A stretch of 64,000 nucleotides of DNA from contig NZ_FZNT01000002.1 of assembly GCF_900188235.1 (NCBI RefSeq), positions 434,001-498,000 on the forward strand, given 5' to 3'. This document shows positions 37,001 to 45,003 of the stretch, piece by piece; within the stretch, counting starts at the first letter, position 1, and the number at the start of each line of letters is the position of its first letter. This stretch comes from Lutibacter agarilyticus. GTDB lineage: Bacteria > Bacteroidota > Bacteroidia > Flavobacteriales > Flavobacteriaceae. Made by a program: the position numbers and the translations under genes. Below the pieces are notes generated by a model. It was not told where the DNA came from. It saw only the letters and a program-made list of their open reading frames with translations, and ran no database searches.

Positions 37001-39335
37001 TACAGCTAATATTTATATTGATGGTGTTTTAGACGAAACGGTTTCAGGTTTAAGCAATCCGGTAAATACCAACAGTTCCTTTTTTATAGCAGCAGCTTGT
37101 AAAAATACTCCTGAAGCTTATTTCCACGGGAATATTGATGAGGTTAGAGTTTGGGATATAGCACTTTCAGAAGAGCAGTTGCGTTATATTATGAATCAAG
37201 AAATTGAAGAAAATGCAACGTTTGTTGGTGGGAAAATTATTCCAAATACAATAACGAATAATGAATTTAACACGACTCTTTGGGATAAATTAGCAGGGTA
37301 TTACCCAATGTCTGTATATACGTATACAAATACTAAAGATGAATCAGGTAAAGGACACCAAGGTGCTTTACGTAATTTAAATACAGTTGATTGGCAAACA
37401 GCACCGTTGCCATACCAATCGGAGAATGATGGCTTATGGAATACGCCTTCAACTTGGTTAAATAATACGGTACAAGATATTCCTAATGGGGTATCTATTG
37501 TGGATTCTTCAATTTCAGTTGATTGGAATATTGTGGAAACTTCACATAACATTGCTTCTGAGTATCTAAGAAATATAACGATGTTGGCTTGGATTCAAAA
37601 TGGGCAAACGCTAACTATGGACGGAACAGTTGATTTAACTACTGGAGTTGGTACAGGAAATGGTATTACCGTGACACATTATTTGTATTTAGGTGGAATA
37701 TTAGACCTTGAAGGGGAATCACAATTAGTACAAACTGAAGGAAGTATGCTGTTCTCATCTTCAACAGGTTATTTAGAACGAGACCAGCAAGGAACAGGAA
37801 ATAGTTTTAACTATAATTATTGGACATCTTCAGTAGGACCAATTGGAGGTGCAAACAATGCACCATTTCAAATTGGTAATGTATTGTTTGATGGAAGAGA
37901 TCCTTCAAAAGCAATAGTTTATAATGCATCAGCCTATGCTGCAGATGCTGGTCCTATAGGGGTAAACCCAATAATAATGAGTACGTATTGGTTGTATAAA
38001 TTCCATGGACCAGAAAACAGTTATAATGCTTGGGCTAATACTAATCAAACAACTACATTCAATTCAGGTGAAGGTTTTACTATGAAAGGATCATTGGGTG
38101 CTGTTCCAATTTTGAGTAGTTTTCAAAATTATGTATTTAGAGGAAAACCATACAATGGAGATATTACATTAACCTTAGATAAATCTTTAGCTAGTGGAGC
38201 AGATGTAGGTAGATTAATAGGGAATCCTTATTCTTCAGCAATTGATGTTACTGAGTTTATAAATGATAATATAACTACTACCAGTGGAACAATATATTTA
38301 TGGGATCATTTCGGAGAAGAAGGATCTCATGTGCTAAAAGAATATGTTGGTGGTTATGCTACACGAAATATTTTAGCCGGTGCTCCTGCAGTTTCAAATG
38401 ATTATCGTATTAATAATAACAATGGTTCAGGTACAAAAACACCTGGTAGATACATTGCTGTTGGTCAAGGATTTTTTGTAAACACTTCTGGAGGTTTTCC
38501 TGGGGGAGATATTATTTTTAAAAATAGTCAACGCGTATTTAAAACAGAGGCAGAGTTAGATAGTGGTAGTCCTTCAAAACCAATATCAGTATTTATGAAA
38601 ACTGAAAAACTAAAAAGAACAACGCTACAAAGTGAAAAAACAGCACCCTTACAAAGACCAATTATTAGGTTGACTTATGATTCTCCTTTAGGGTATCATC
38701 GTCAAATAGTTATTGGGACAGATGAAAATACTACAAATGGAGTTGATAACGGTTACGATGCTTATATGGTTGATGTTGCTAAAGAAGATATGTTTTGGAC
38801 TATACATGATACTAAATTTGTAATACAAGGTGTGCCTAACTTTAATTTAGATCAAGAATTTCCATTAGGTTTAACAATAAGTAAAACAGGTTTAGCAACT
38901 ATTAAAATTGACGGCTTAGAAAATATAGATCAAAACCTAGATATTTATATTAAAGATGCTTTAACTGGTTCTACTACTCAAATTAATAACGAACCATTTG
39001 AGATTCTGTTAGATGCTGGCACTTACTTAGAACGTTTTTTATTGACTTTTTCACCTCAAAAAACACTGAGAGTTGAAGATGAAGTTTTAGAAAATGGTAT
39101 TCAAGTATTTATGAATAATACAGTGTCGGAAATTCAAGTCAGAAATACAATGCAAGCAGAATTGTTAAGTATTAAACTGTACAATAGTTTAGGGCAATTA
39201 CAAAGTACTTGGAATAAAAATCTTGAAGTAACTTCAATTGCTTTACCAGTAAATATGATTTCAACAGGGATGTATTTAGTACAAATAAATACAACTACAG
39301 GAAGGGTTTCTAATCAAATAATCATCAACAATTAA
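34050..39335 (+). CDS. Giant T9SS cargo protein with LamG domain (copy 3)
   Basis: With 1761 residues this is the largest of the set. A signal peptide ends near residue 26 (TVFSQ). Three choice-of-anchor-D-type Ig-like domains fill residues 30-395 (for example FSPTSDGLKTAVVTISY, LSVGTFTADISIENND, FLPTTNGTETGTITV). The same jellyroll region as in copy 1 follows (GPGGVTSNLKLWLK near 405, then AGIGRDDVSELNQKQSKSV near 710), then LamG (about 885-1055, GNIDEVRVWD), the shared module from about 1210 (YLGGILDLEGESQLVQ) and the sorting domain (GMYLVQINTTTG). The jellyroll-LamG-module order is the same as in copy 1, so these two are the closest pair by architecture. It is followed after 15 bases by the carboxypeptidase gene, so the two are cotranscribed. 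Confidence 0.85.
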   Translation: MKTYIFLKKYFLVFFLFLVSSTVFSQGILQVLDSKKNNVARNSVTDYGDINLNSSKVFNFNLKNIASGKGGKGLKKVTVSISGNDFSVTNSNLGNLKKGTQVTLPIKFSPTSDGLKTAVVTISYSNGVQSSYKFILQGKGQAADKSPEINVYDAANSANIDDGDLTPSVLNSTDFDTVDVGSSLMYTFRVENTGHQQSSLNLSNPVFTSNVDGYFTVSTMGSSSLPKNNTTTFTITFTPLSVGTFTADISIENNDSDENPYNFRIQGTGTAPQPDIDIQGNSILIADTDSTPDVNDGTNFGTTDTTTPVVSTFTMQNNGTADLVVSGISSDNGVFSIGALTYSITIASGSSYDFTVSFLPTTNGTETGTITVNSNVSSPLDIYTFVVSGTGIAPLTEGPGGVTSNLKLWLKANEGVVVNGSSGVTSWFTQAYGSNATVNTPGQEPTFRDEETYNVNFNPVVEFSNAYTSVIKDTDFSFDNTTTQFLEGNSGFYSQDIFVVFIPDDIPINTSFGFMDMFCADANILKDEEDATGIGLGDYSGRISNEIISYAHSTYNKSTPGDGYAVAEIGTGSSYDNVGIINAHNNLSLPQQELSYNANSIGNTQNNSLDQMINVNDTKFWIGRSEGWEASLNGRIAEIITYSTRKNDTDLTQERNRIQSYLAVKYGITLGVNGASQDYVDSDGTIIWDQSANNGFNYDIAGIGRDDVSELNQKQSKSVNTFFDGVGESRGLLTIGLSDIHSTNNLNTATFNSDRQFLCWGNNNASLDGTAVSIEVDMSKGITPLDDTDLNTPVSFEAIQRVWKVIENVGDGVDIPTVKVSIPTNAVRSAMPPDGRYLMFISDTGIFDPTADYRVMTESGGNLYTEYDFDGAKYITFGWAPEKEYERSIYFNPVNKHYIDMEDNLDLNATEFTVSAWINRGINSANTSILSKRNVGYTEGYDFKINGSGKLEMSWGASGLEKITSNTTIPENVWHQVAVIYKDNTANIYIDGVLDETVSGLSNPVNTNSSFFIAAACKNTPEAYFHGNIDEVRVWDIALSEEQLRYIMNQEIEENATFVGGKIIPNTITNNEFNTTLWDKLAGYYPMSVYTYTNTKDESGKGHQGALRNLNTVDWQTAPLPYQSENDGLWNTPSTWLNNTVQDIPNGVSIVDSSISVDWNIVETSHNIASEYLRNITMLAWIQNGQTLTMDGTVDLTTGVGTGNGITVTHYLYLGGILDLEGESQLVQTEGSMLFSSSTGYLERDQQGTGNSFNYNYWTSSVGPIGGANNAPFQIGNVLFDGRDPSKAIVYNASAYAADAGPIGVNPIIMSTYWLYKFHGPENSYNAWANTNQTTTFNSGEGFTMKGSLGAVPILSSFQNYVFRGKPYNGDITLTLDKSLASGADVGRLIGNPYSSAIDVTEFINDNITTTSGTIYLWDHFGEEGSHVLKEYVGGYATRNILAGAPAVSNDYRINNNNGSGTKTPGRYIAVGQGFFVNTSGGFPGGDIIFKNSQRVFKTEAELDSGSPSKPISVFMKTEKLKRTTLQSEKTAPLQRPIIRLTYDSPLGYHRQIVIGTDENTTNGVDNGYDAYMVDVAKEDMFWTIHDTKFVIQGVPNFNLDQEFPLGLTISKTGLATIKIDGLENIDQNLDIYIKDALTGSTTQINNEPFEILLDAGTYLERFLLTFSPQKTLRVEDEVLENGIQVFMNNTVSEIQVRNTMQAELLSIKLYNSLGQLQSTWNKNLEVTSIALPVNMISTGMYLVQINTTTGRVSNQIIINN

Positions 39336-39350
39336 ACTTACCCCAAATTA

Positions 39351-42300
39351 ATGAAAACAAAATTACTTTTGGTGCTATTTTTATGTAGTACAATTTTTGT
39401 GAATGCTCAAACTAATATTGAATTAGCCGATAAATATTTAAAAGAAAGAGGAGAATTGGCCTTTACCTTTACAGCCAATTCAGTTGCTGAAATTCAGCAA
39501 TTGGCTAAAATAATTTCTTTTGATCACGGACAAGATGGAAATAATCCACTTACAATTAAAGCAATTGCTAATAATAAGAATTTTAAAAAGTTTTTAGAAT
39601 TTAATTTACCTTTTACAGTTGATACAGAGCTTAATGATCCAAAGGATGTTGTAATGTTTAATCCTAAAGTTCATAAAAAACAGGCTGTTTCAGCTAAAAG
39701 TACAGCTACATATCCTTTATCATTTCCTTTAACAGCTTATCCTACTTATGACCAATATGCAAGTCAAATGGCGGCATTTGCAGCCAATCATCCTGCAATT
39801 TGTGAGCTGGTAGATATTGGAGGAACAGTTCAAGGAGATAAGAGGCTATTATTTATCAAACTATCAGATAATGTTTCAACAAGAGAGGTAGAACCACGTG
39901 TTATGTACACATCTTCTATGCATGGTAATGAAATTGCTGGATTTCCATCGATGCTAAATTTAATAGATTATTTTATTACTGCTTACAATGACACAAACCA
40001 TGCAGACCATACAAGGATTAAAAATTTATTAGATAATAGTGAGGTATGGATCAATCCATTAGCGAACCCAGATGCAACTTATTGGTTAAGTAACGATAAT
40101 TCTACAGTTGCAAATTCAAGGAGAGAAAATGCTAATAACGTAGATTTAAATAGAAATTATCCTGATAATGTTGCTGGAGCTCATCCAGACGGAGAAGTTT
40201 ACCAAACAGAAACACTTGCTTTTATGCAGTTAGCCAATGATTACCATTTCGTTATATCTGCTAATTTTCATGGAGGAACAGAAGTGGTAAATTACCCTTG
40301 GGATAACACATCAAATAGACATCCAGATGATGATTGGTATTTTTTTATTAGTAAGGAATATGCTGTTAATTGTCAAAACAATAGCGTTGTTGGTTATATG
40401 GATGCCATGTATACAAATTATACTTGGCCTGGTGTAACTAATGGTTCTGATTGGTACACCGTTTTTGGAGGTAGACAAGATTATATGAACTTTCATAAGC
40501 AATGTAAAGAGTCTACAGTAGAATTATCAAATTTAAAAGTACCTCCTTCTACAAATACCTCTGATAATAATGAGATTATAGATATTTGGAATTACAATCA
40601 AGAAGCTTACATTGAATATTTAGTTCAAGGTATATACGGATTTAGAGGTGTTGTAAAAGATGCTGTAACAGGAGATCCTATAAAAGCAACAATTACCTTA
40701 GTAGGGCATGATGCACTTGGTTCTTGGGTTGAAACCGAATTGCCATTAGGTGATTATTATCGCCCTATAAAAGCAGGAACATACAATATTTTATATGAGG
40801 CAGATTGTTATCAATCATATACTTTAACCGATCAGACAATTAAAGATTATGAAACTATTGATTTAGGTGATATATTATTGACACCTAGTATAGCAACTCC
40901 TACTAATTTGAATACAGCAAGTGTAGCTGCTTCAACAGCAACAATAGGTTGGGATAATGCTGGGGTTAGTTCATATGATATTCAATATAGAGTTAATGGA
41001 GCTTCTACATGGATAGCAACCACTTCAACTACAAACTCATTAAATTTAACTGGATTAACAGCTAATACAACCTATGAATTTCAAGTGCGAAGTGTGTGTG
41101 GTTCAACTTATTCGAATTATAGTAGTTTAATAAATTTCACAACAGCATCGGTTAGTTATTGTAATTCTTCAGGAAGTGTTACGGAAAGAGGTATCACAAA
41201 AGTTGAATTTAATAGCATTACTCAGACAAGTTTAACTACTAATATATATCAAGATTTCACCAACTTATCAATTGAAGTACTTGCTGGAAATACATATCCG
41301 TTAAAAGTTAATTTAACAACAACAGGTCTTAATGGTCAAAAGAAATTGTATGCCAGTGCTTTTATAGATTTTGACAATAATGGGGTGTTTGATACGACTA
41401 CCGAGAAATTTGATTTAGGAACTGTTGCAAAAGATAACACAGATACTCAATCATCTATAGCCCCTAATATAAACATACCAATTACATCACATGTTGGTAA
41501 TGTTAGAATGCGTATTTCTACCAAAGAGGGGGGGTACCCAACAAGTTGCGAAACTGGTTTTGATGGTGAAGTTGAAGATTACACAATAAATATTAAACAT
41601 ACTGCAACCTGGACTGGCACAACAAATAACAACTGGTCAACTGCAACAAACTGGTCTCCAGCAATTGTACCTACTGCAGCATCAGATATTGTTATACCTT
41701 CAGCAGCTAATATTAGTATTGATGCTAATGTTGCGGTGAGTAATTTAACTATAGGTTCAGGGGCAATTATAACGGTAAATGAAGGAGTAGTTTTAACTAA
41801 TACCGGAACCATTACAAATAACGGTTCAATTGTGTTAAAATCAACTGCTGCAGGAACAGCATATTTGTTAAGTGACAGCAGTGTTGCAAATGTAACTCAA
41901 GAACGTTATTTAACTAGTAACCAAAGAGGTTGGAGAATATTAAGTAATCCGTTGTCTACAACTACTTTTGGCGCCTTAGCTTCAAATAGTCTTATAGATC
42001 TAGGTCCAAGTGCTTCTGGAGCATATAATTCAGCCAACAATACTTGGTCTAGTGGAGTTGATACAGATAATATGGTTACTCAACAAGGTTATAAGGTATT
42101 TGTTAGAGGTTTGGCGAGCGAGGTATCAGGTTTAAATTACAGTGTTACACCTCCAAGCAATGTAACTATTAAAACGGTTGGAACAGCAACTAATACAGTA
42201 CCAAGTTCAATAACCACAACAGCAGGAAAGTATTACTTAGTAGCCAATCCGTATACAGCACCTGTAAGTGTTTCAAGTATTTTAACAGCAAGTTCTGGTT

Positions 42301-43244
42301 TAAGTTCTGCAGTATCCTATTATGATCCATCAAAGGCTTCAAATGGGGCTAGCGAGTTAATAGTTAAAAAAGGAGGGTACAACGCCAATCCAGTTTCAGG
42401 AACTTCTGGTAGCGCTTCTGATGTGGTAATACCACCAATGGGTACTATATTTGTACAAGCAACTACCGCTGGTAGTATTAATATTCCAAAAACGGCTATT
42501 TATACAGGTACAATTAGTGGTGCTGCTGGTAATTATAACCATAAAACAACAAATACTAAAAATAGTACTTCAACTGCTCTAACTATAAATGTAATTAGCA
42601 ATGGTGTTAATTACGATCAATTGCAACTTAAATTTAAAGAAGTTGGAACTACTGGGAGGAATATTGATTTTGGTAAATTACCAAATACAATATTAGATTT
42701 TTATAGTATTACTGCAGATAGTAAAAACATGGCGATTAGTGAGTTGGAGTTGGTAGAGCAAATAATTCCATTGGGTATTTATTCTAAGGAAAAGCAAAAC
42801 TTCACATTAACTATCGAAGAAAATAGTATTCCTTCAGAATTTGAGGCAATTTTAGAAGATAAACTTTTAAATACAAAAACCATTTTAATTGAAGGAACTG
42901 ATTATAATTTCAATATCGATAATGCAGCTAATAGTCAGGGTGAAGAACGTTTTACACTTTCATTAAAAGCTTCAAGTTCATTAGTCGTTCAAGATGAGGT
43001 ATTGGATTCAGCAATAAAAATTTGGCCAAATCCAGCTAGTAGTCAATTCAATATTTTAAATAAAAACAGCAATCAAGACACTACTTTTGAGATTTACACC
43101 ATTACAGGGCGGTTAATTGAAGCTAAAAAAGCGCTTTCAGGTGTAACTACAGTTGTAGAAACAACAGGTTGGGCAGCAGGTGTATATATATTAAAAGCTA
43201 CAAGCATAAGAAATCAAGTAATTAAAAAGTTAATAATTGAATAA
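39351..43244 (+). CDS. Secreted M14 zinc carboxypeptidase with T9SS sorting domain
   Basis: The 1297-residue protein begins with a signal peptide (to residue 20, VNAQ) and a prodomain. The M14 peptidase domain (about 135-430) has zinc ligands His191 and Glu194 in MHGNE, His307 in NFHGG, the substrate-binding DLNRNYPD segment and catalytic Glu391 in STVELSNL, so it looks active. Next come a carboxypeptidase regulatory-like sandwich (430-515), a fibronectin type III domain (520-600), a GEVED domain (to about 750), a region ending in a module with QERYLTSNQRGWRI, and the sorting domain (IWPNPAS...GVYILKA). Its C-terminal module differs from that of the neighbours. It could trim peptides or process surface proteins encoded beside it. 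It shares a transcript with the gene before. Confidence 0.92.
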   Translation: MKTKLLLVLFLCSTIFVNAQTNIELADKYLKERGELAFTFTANSVAEIQQLAKIISFDHGQDGNNPLTIKAIANNKNFKKFLEFNLPFTVDTELNDPKDVVMFNPKVHKKQAVSAKSTATYPLSFPLTAYPTYDQYASQMAAFAANHPAICELVDIGGTVQGDKRLLFIKLSDNVSTREVEPRVMYTSSMHGNEIAGFPSMLNLIDYFITAYNDTNHADHTRIKNLLDNSEVWINPLANPDATYWLSNDNSTVANSRRENANNVDLNRNYPDNVAGAHPDGEVYQTETLAFMQLANDYHFVISANFHGGTEVVNYPWDNTSNRHPDDDWYFFISKEYAVNCQNNSVVGYMDAMYTNYTWPGVTNGSDWYTVFGGRQDYMNFHKQCKESTVELSNLKVPPSTNTSDNNEIIDIWNYNQEAYIEYLVQGIYGFRGVVKDAVTGDPIKATITLVGHDALGSWVETELPLGDYYRPIKAGTYNILYEADCYQSYTLTDQTIKDYETIDLGDILLTPSIATPTNLNTASVAASTATIGWDNAGVSSYDIQYRVNGASTWIATTSTTNSLNLTGLTANTTYEFQVRSVCGSTYSNYSSLINFTTASVSYCNSSGSVTERGITKVEFNSITQTSLTTNIYQDFTNLSIEVLAGNTYPLKVNLTTTGLNGQKKLYASAFIDFDNNGVFDTTTEKFDLGTVAKDNTDTQSSIAPNINIPITSHVGNVRMRISTKEGGYPTSCETGFDGEVEDYTINIKHTATWTGTTNNNWSTATNWSPAIVPTAASDIVIPSAANISIDANVAVSNLTIGSGAIITVNEGVVLTNTGTITNNGSIVLKSTAAGTAYLLSDSSVANVTQERYLTSNQRGWRILSNPLSTTTFGALASNSLIDLGPSASGAYNSANNTWSSGVDTDNMVTQQGYKVFVRGLASEVSGLNYSVTPPSNVTIKTVGTATNTVPSSITTTAGKYYLVANPYTAPVSVSSILTASSGLSSAVSYYDPSKASNGASELIVKKGGYNANPVSGTSGSASDVVIPPMGTIFVQATTAGSINIPKTAIYTGTISGAAGNYNHKTTNTKNSTSTALTINVISNGVNYDQLQLKFKEVGTTGRNIDFGKLPNTILDFYSITADSKNMAISELELVEQIIPLGIYSKEKQNFTLTIEENSIPSEFEAILEDKLLNTKTILIEGTDYNFNIDNAANSQGEERFTLSLKASSSLVVQDEVLDSAIKIWPNPASSQFNILNKNSNQDTTFEIYTITGRLIEAKKALSGVTTVVETTGWAAGVYILKATSIRNQVIKKLIIE

Positions 43245-43248
43245 ACTC

Positions 43249-43482
43249 ATGAAAACAAGATTTATTCACATAATAATCAATGTGTTTTTGTTTCTATTAA
43301 ATAATAATTTAATAGCGCAAAGAGATGGTGGAAGTAGAGGGGTCACTGATCCGGGAACTGATCCAGACGCAGTTCCTATTGATGATTATTTATGGGTTTT
43401 AATTGTAATTGCTTTAGTTTTTGCAGTTAAGAAATTAAACTTTTTTGCAAGAGATTCAAACCCTTCGGAACTGAAGCTTTAA
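43249..43482 (+). CDS. Secreted or membrane miniprotein with PID-type tail
   Basis: I choose the ATG at 43249; the frame is open from a TTG upstream, but that overlaps the peptidase gene. The 77-residue product has an N-terminal hydrophobic signal (IIINVFLFLLNNNLIAQ), a short polar linker rich in Gly, Asp and Pro (DPGTDPDAVPID), and a second hydrophobic segment (YLWVLIVIALVFAVKKL). Small proteins with a P-I-D/G motif before a helix and terminal lysines are frequent next to T9SS cargo genes in flavobacteria; their function is not known to me. It starts 4 bases after the peptidase stop. Confidence 0.7.
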   Translation: MKTRFIHIIINVFLFLLNNNLIAQRDGGSRGVTDPGTDPDAVPIDDYLWVLIVIALVFAVKKLNFFARDSNPSELKL

Positions 43483-43754
43483 AATAAAATCATCAATAAA
43501 TTGAAGATATTCTTATAAGTTTCGATCTGTTGATTAAAATAAACGGGTTAAAAAAACTATCAAATGGTAAATAAAAGCAAATAAATGGTATTGTTTAGTT
43601 TATTTTCCATACATTTATACTATGAAATTAAATAAACAATAAAACAATACCCCTAAAATAGTATTGCAAACGTAAGTTAAGTAAGCTATTTAGTTGTTTA
43701 ATTGTAAATATTTCATTATTAATTATTTTTTAACCTGTATAAAACCCCTCGGTT
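43483..43754. other. Leader region of the 350-residue cargo gene
   Basis: No gene is visible. The region has a TATTGTTTA / TAAACAATA inverted repeat around 43590-43640, a weak TACATTTA -7-like box between its arms, and two ACCCC motifs (near 43650 and at 43744-43748), the second just before the start codon. It resembles the leaders at 28.0 and 33.8 kb but has no tiny ORF of note. Confidence 0.35.
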
Positions 43755-44807
43755 ATGAAAAAAATATTACCTCTACTGATTCTTATTTGTTGTTTTTCAA
43801 CAAGTATAAATGCTTTTGAAAGCATAATATCAACAGTCTTTACCGCCGATTTAAGTATAGAAAATACTAAAAAAGCCACAACTGATGTCAGACCAAAATT
43901 TAGAATTGGGTTTGATGCACCTCAAATCAATCACCGCCAGTTATTATTAACTATTGATGAAAACTGTACTGATGGAGTGGATTGGGGATATGATGGTGAA
44001 ACACCTCAAGTATTAGCCGATGATATGTATTGGTTAATAAACAATAAAGAATATGTAATTCAAGGAACAGATTCTGTTTTTAGTGGAAAAGAAATTCCTT
44101 TAGGTGTTTTTACAACAAATGGAGGTGTAATTACTATTAAAATAGATGCATTAGAAAATCCAATTACAGGTTTGAAAGTGGGTTTAAAAGATACAGCCTT
44201 AAATGTAATTCATAAACTAGAAGAAGCCGATTACCAAGTAACTCTAGAAGCAGGTACATATCACGATCGATTTTTAATTGTTTTCTTAAGTACTGACAGT
44301 ACTGAATTGCCAACTTCTGAAGATACAGCAGTTGAAACAACAGAAACAGTAGAAGATGAAGAATGCGCATTGCCATCTCCACCACCTGGTTTTACAGATA
44401 CTGAAGCAACAGAAGAAGATACTAGTAATTCAGAAGAAACTGAAGAAGGTAATGTTAATGAAGCTAAAGACGATGAAATAGAAGAGACAGAAGCTTCTAA
44501 TAATGAAGAAAACAATACTAGAGAAAGAGAAAATAACAATACAAATCAAAACTATTTAAATAAAAATAAGCTGGTTATTTATATTAACAATGGTCAAAGT
44601 ATTTTAAATGTAAAAAATAAAAGAGGACTTAAAATTGTAAGAATAACCTTATTAAATAGAAATGGTCAAAAGGTAAATGTATGGAATGAAAATCTTGACA
44701 ATGAAACTATTCAACTCCAATTACAAGTTCCTAGAGGCATCTATTTAGTAATGGTACAAACAAATAATGATCGAATTATTAAAAGAGTATTAATTCAAAA
44801 TTCTTAA
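43755..44807 (+). CDS. Short T9SS cargo protein carrying only the end of the shared module
   Basis: The 350-residue protein has a signal peptide (to about residue 20) and then directly the last part of the shared module: RPKFRIGFDAPQINHRQLLL, DWGYDGE, ADDMYWLINNKEYVIQG, IKIDALENP, EAGTYHDRFLIVF. This matches residues near 700-840 of the protein at 45004 closely. A strongly acidic, low-complexity linker follows (about 175-265, rich in Glu, Thr, Asn). The sorting domain at about 272-350 (VRITLLNRNGQ, PRGIYLVMVQT) ends the protein. All large N-terminal domains are missing but the frame is intact, so it is a real short member rather than a broken gene. Confidence 0.78.
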   Translation: MKKILPLLILICCFSTSINAFESIISTVFTADLSIENTKKATTDVRPKFRIGFDAPQINHRQLLLTIDENCTDGVDWGYDGETPQVLADDMYWLINNKEYVIQGTDSVFSGKEIPLGVFTTNGGVITIKIDALENPITGLKVGLKDTALNVIHKLEEADYQVTLEAGTYHDRFLIVFLSTDSTELPTSEDTAVETTETVEDEECALPSPPPGFTDTEATEEDTSNSEETEEGNVNEAKDDEIEETEASNNEENNTRERENNNTNQNYLNKNKLVIYINNGQSILNVKNKRGLKIVRITLLNRNGQKVNVWNENLDNETIQLQLQVPRGIYLVMVQTNNDRIIKRVLIQNS

Positions 44808-44859
44808 AACTATAAAAAAGTAAACTTTTGTAAGTAAAATTAGTACAAAACGACTCACA

Positions 44860-44918
44860 CCCTAAAGCATTTATTTTCATATAATAATGAAAATAAATGC
44901 TTTAGGGTATTTTTTTAT
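44860..44918 (+). terminator. Very strong Rho-independent terminator
   Basis: A perfect 21-bp stem (44860-44880 with 44887-44907, loop ATAATA) is followed by TATTTTTTTA. It ends the transcript of the short cargo gene and separates it from the promoter at 44946. Confidence 0.9.
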
Positions 44919-44945
44919 TTCAAAAAAAACGTTAATATTATATAG

Positions 44946-44980
44946 TTTGGTTTTATGTTATAAAATAAGTACTATTTTTG
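44946..44980 (+). promoter_or_regulatory. Promoter of the cargo gene at 45004
   Basis: TATTTTTG at 44973-44980 matches the -7 consensus exactly. TTTG at 44946-44949 is 23 bases upstream, slightly more than the usual 19. The leader would be about 17 bases. Confidence 0.55.
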
Positions 44981-45003
44981 CACGAAATTAGGTATTAATT
45001 AAT

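Noticed and set aside
44164-44539. Low-complexity Leu/Ser-rich minus-strand frames over the acidic linker of the short cargo gene
   Set aside because: They arise from the repeated GAA/ACA codons of the acidic linker read backwards; no start context or family signal.
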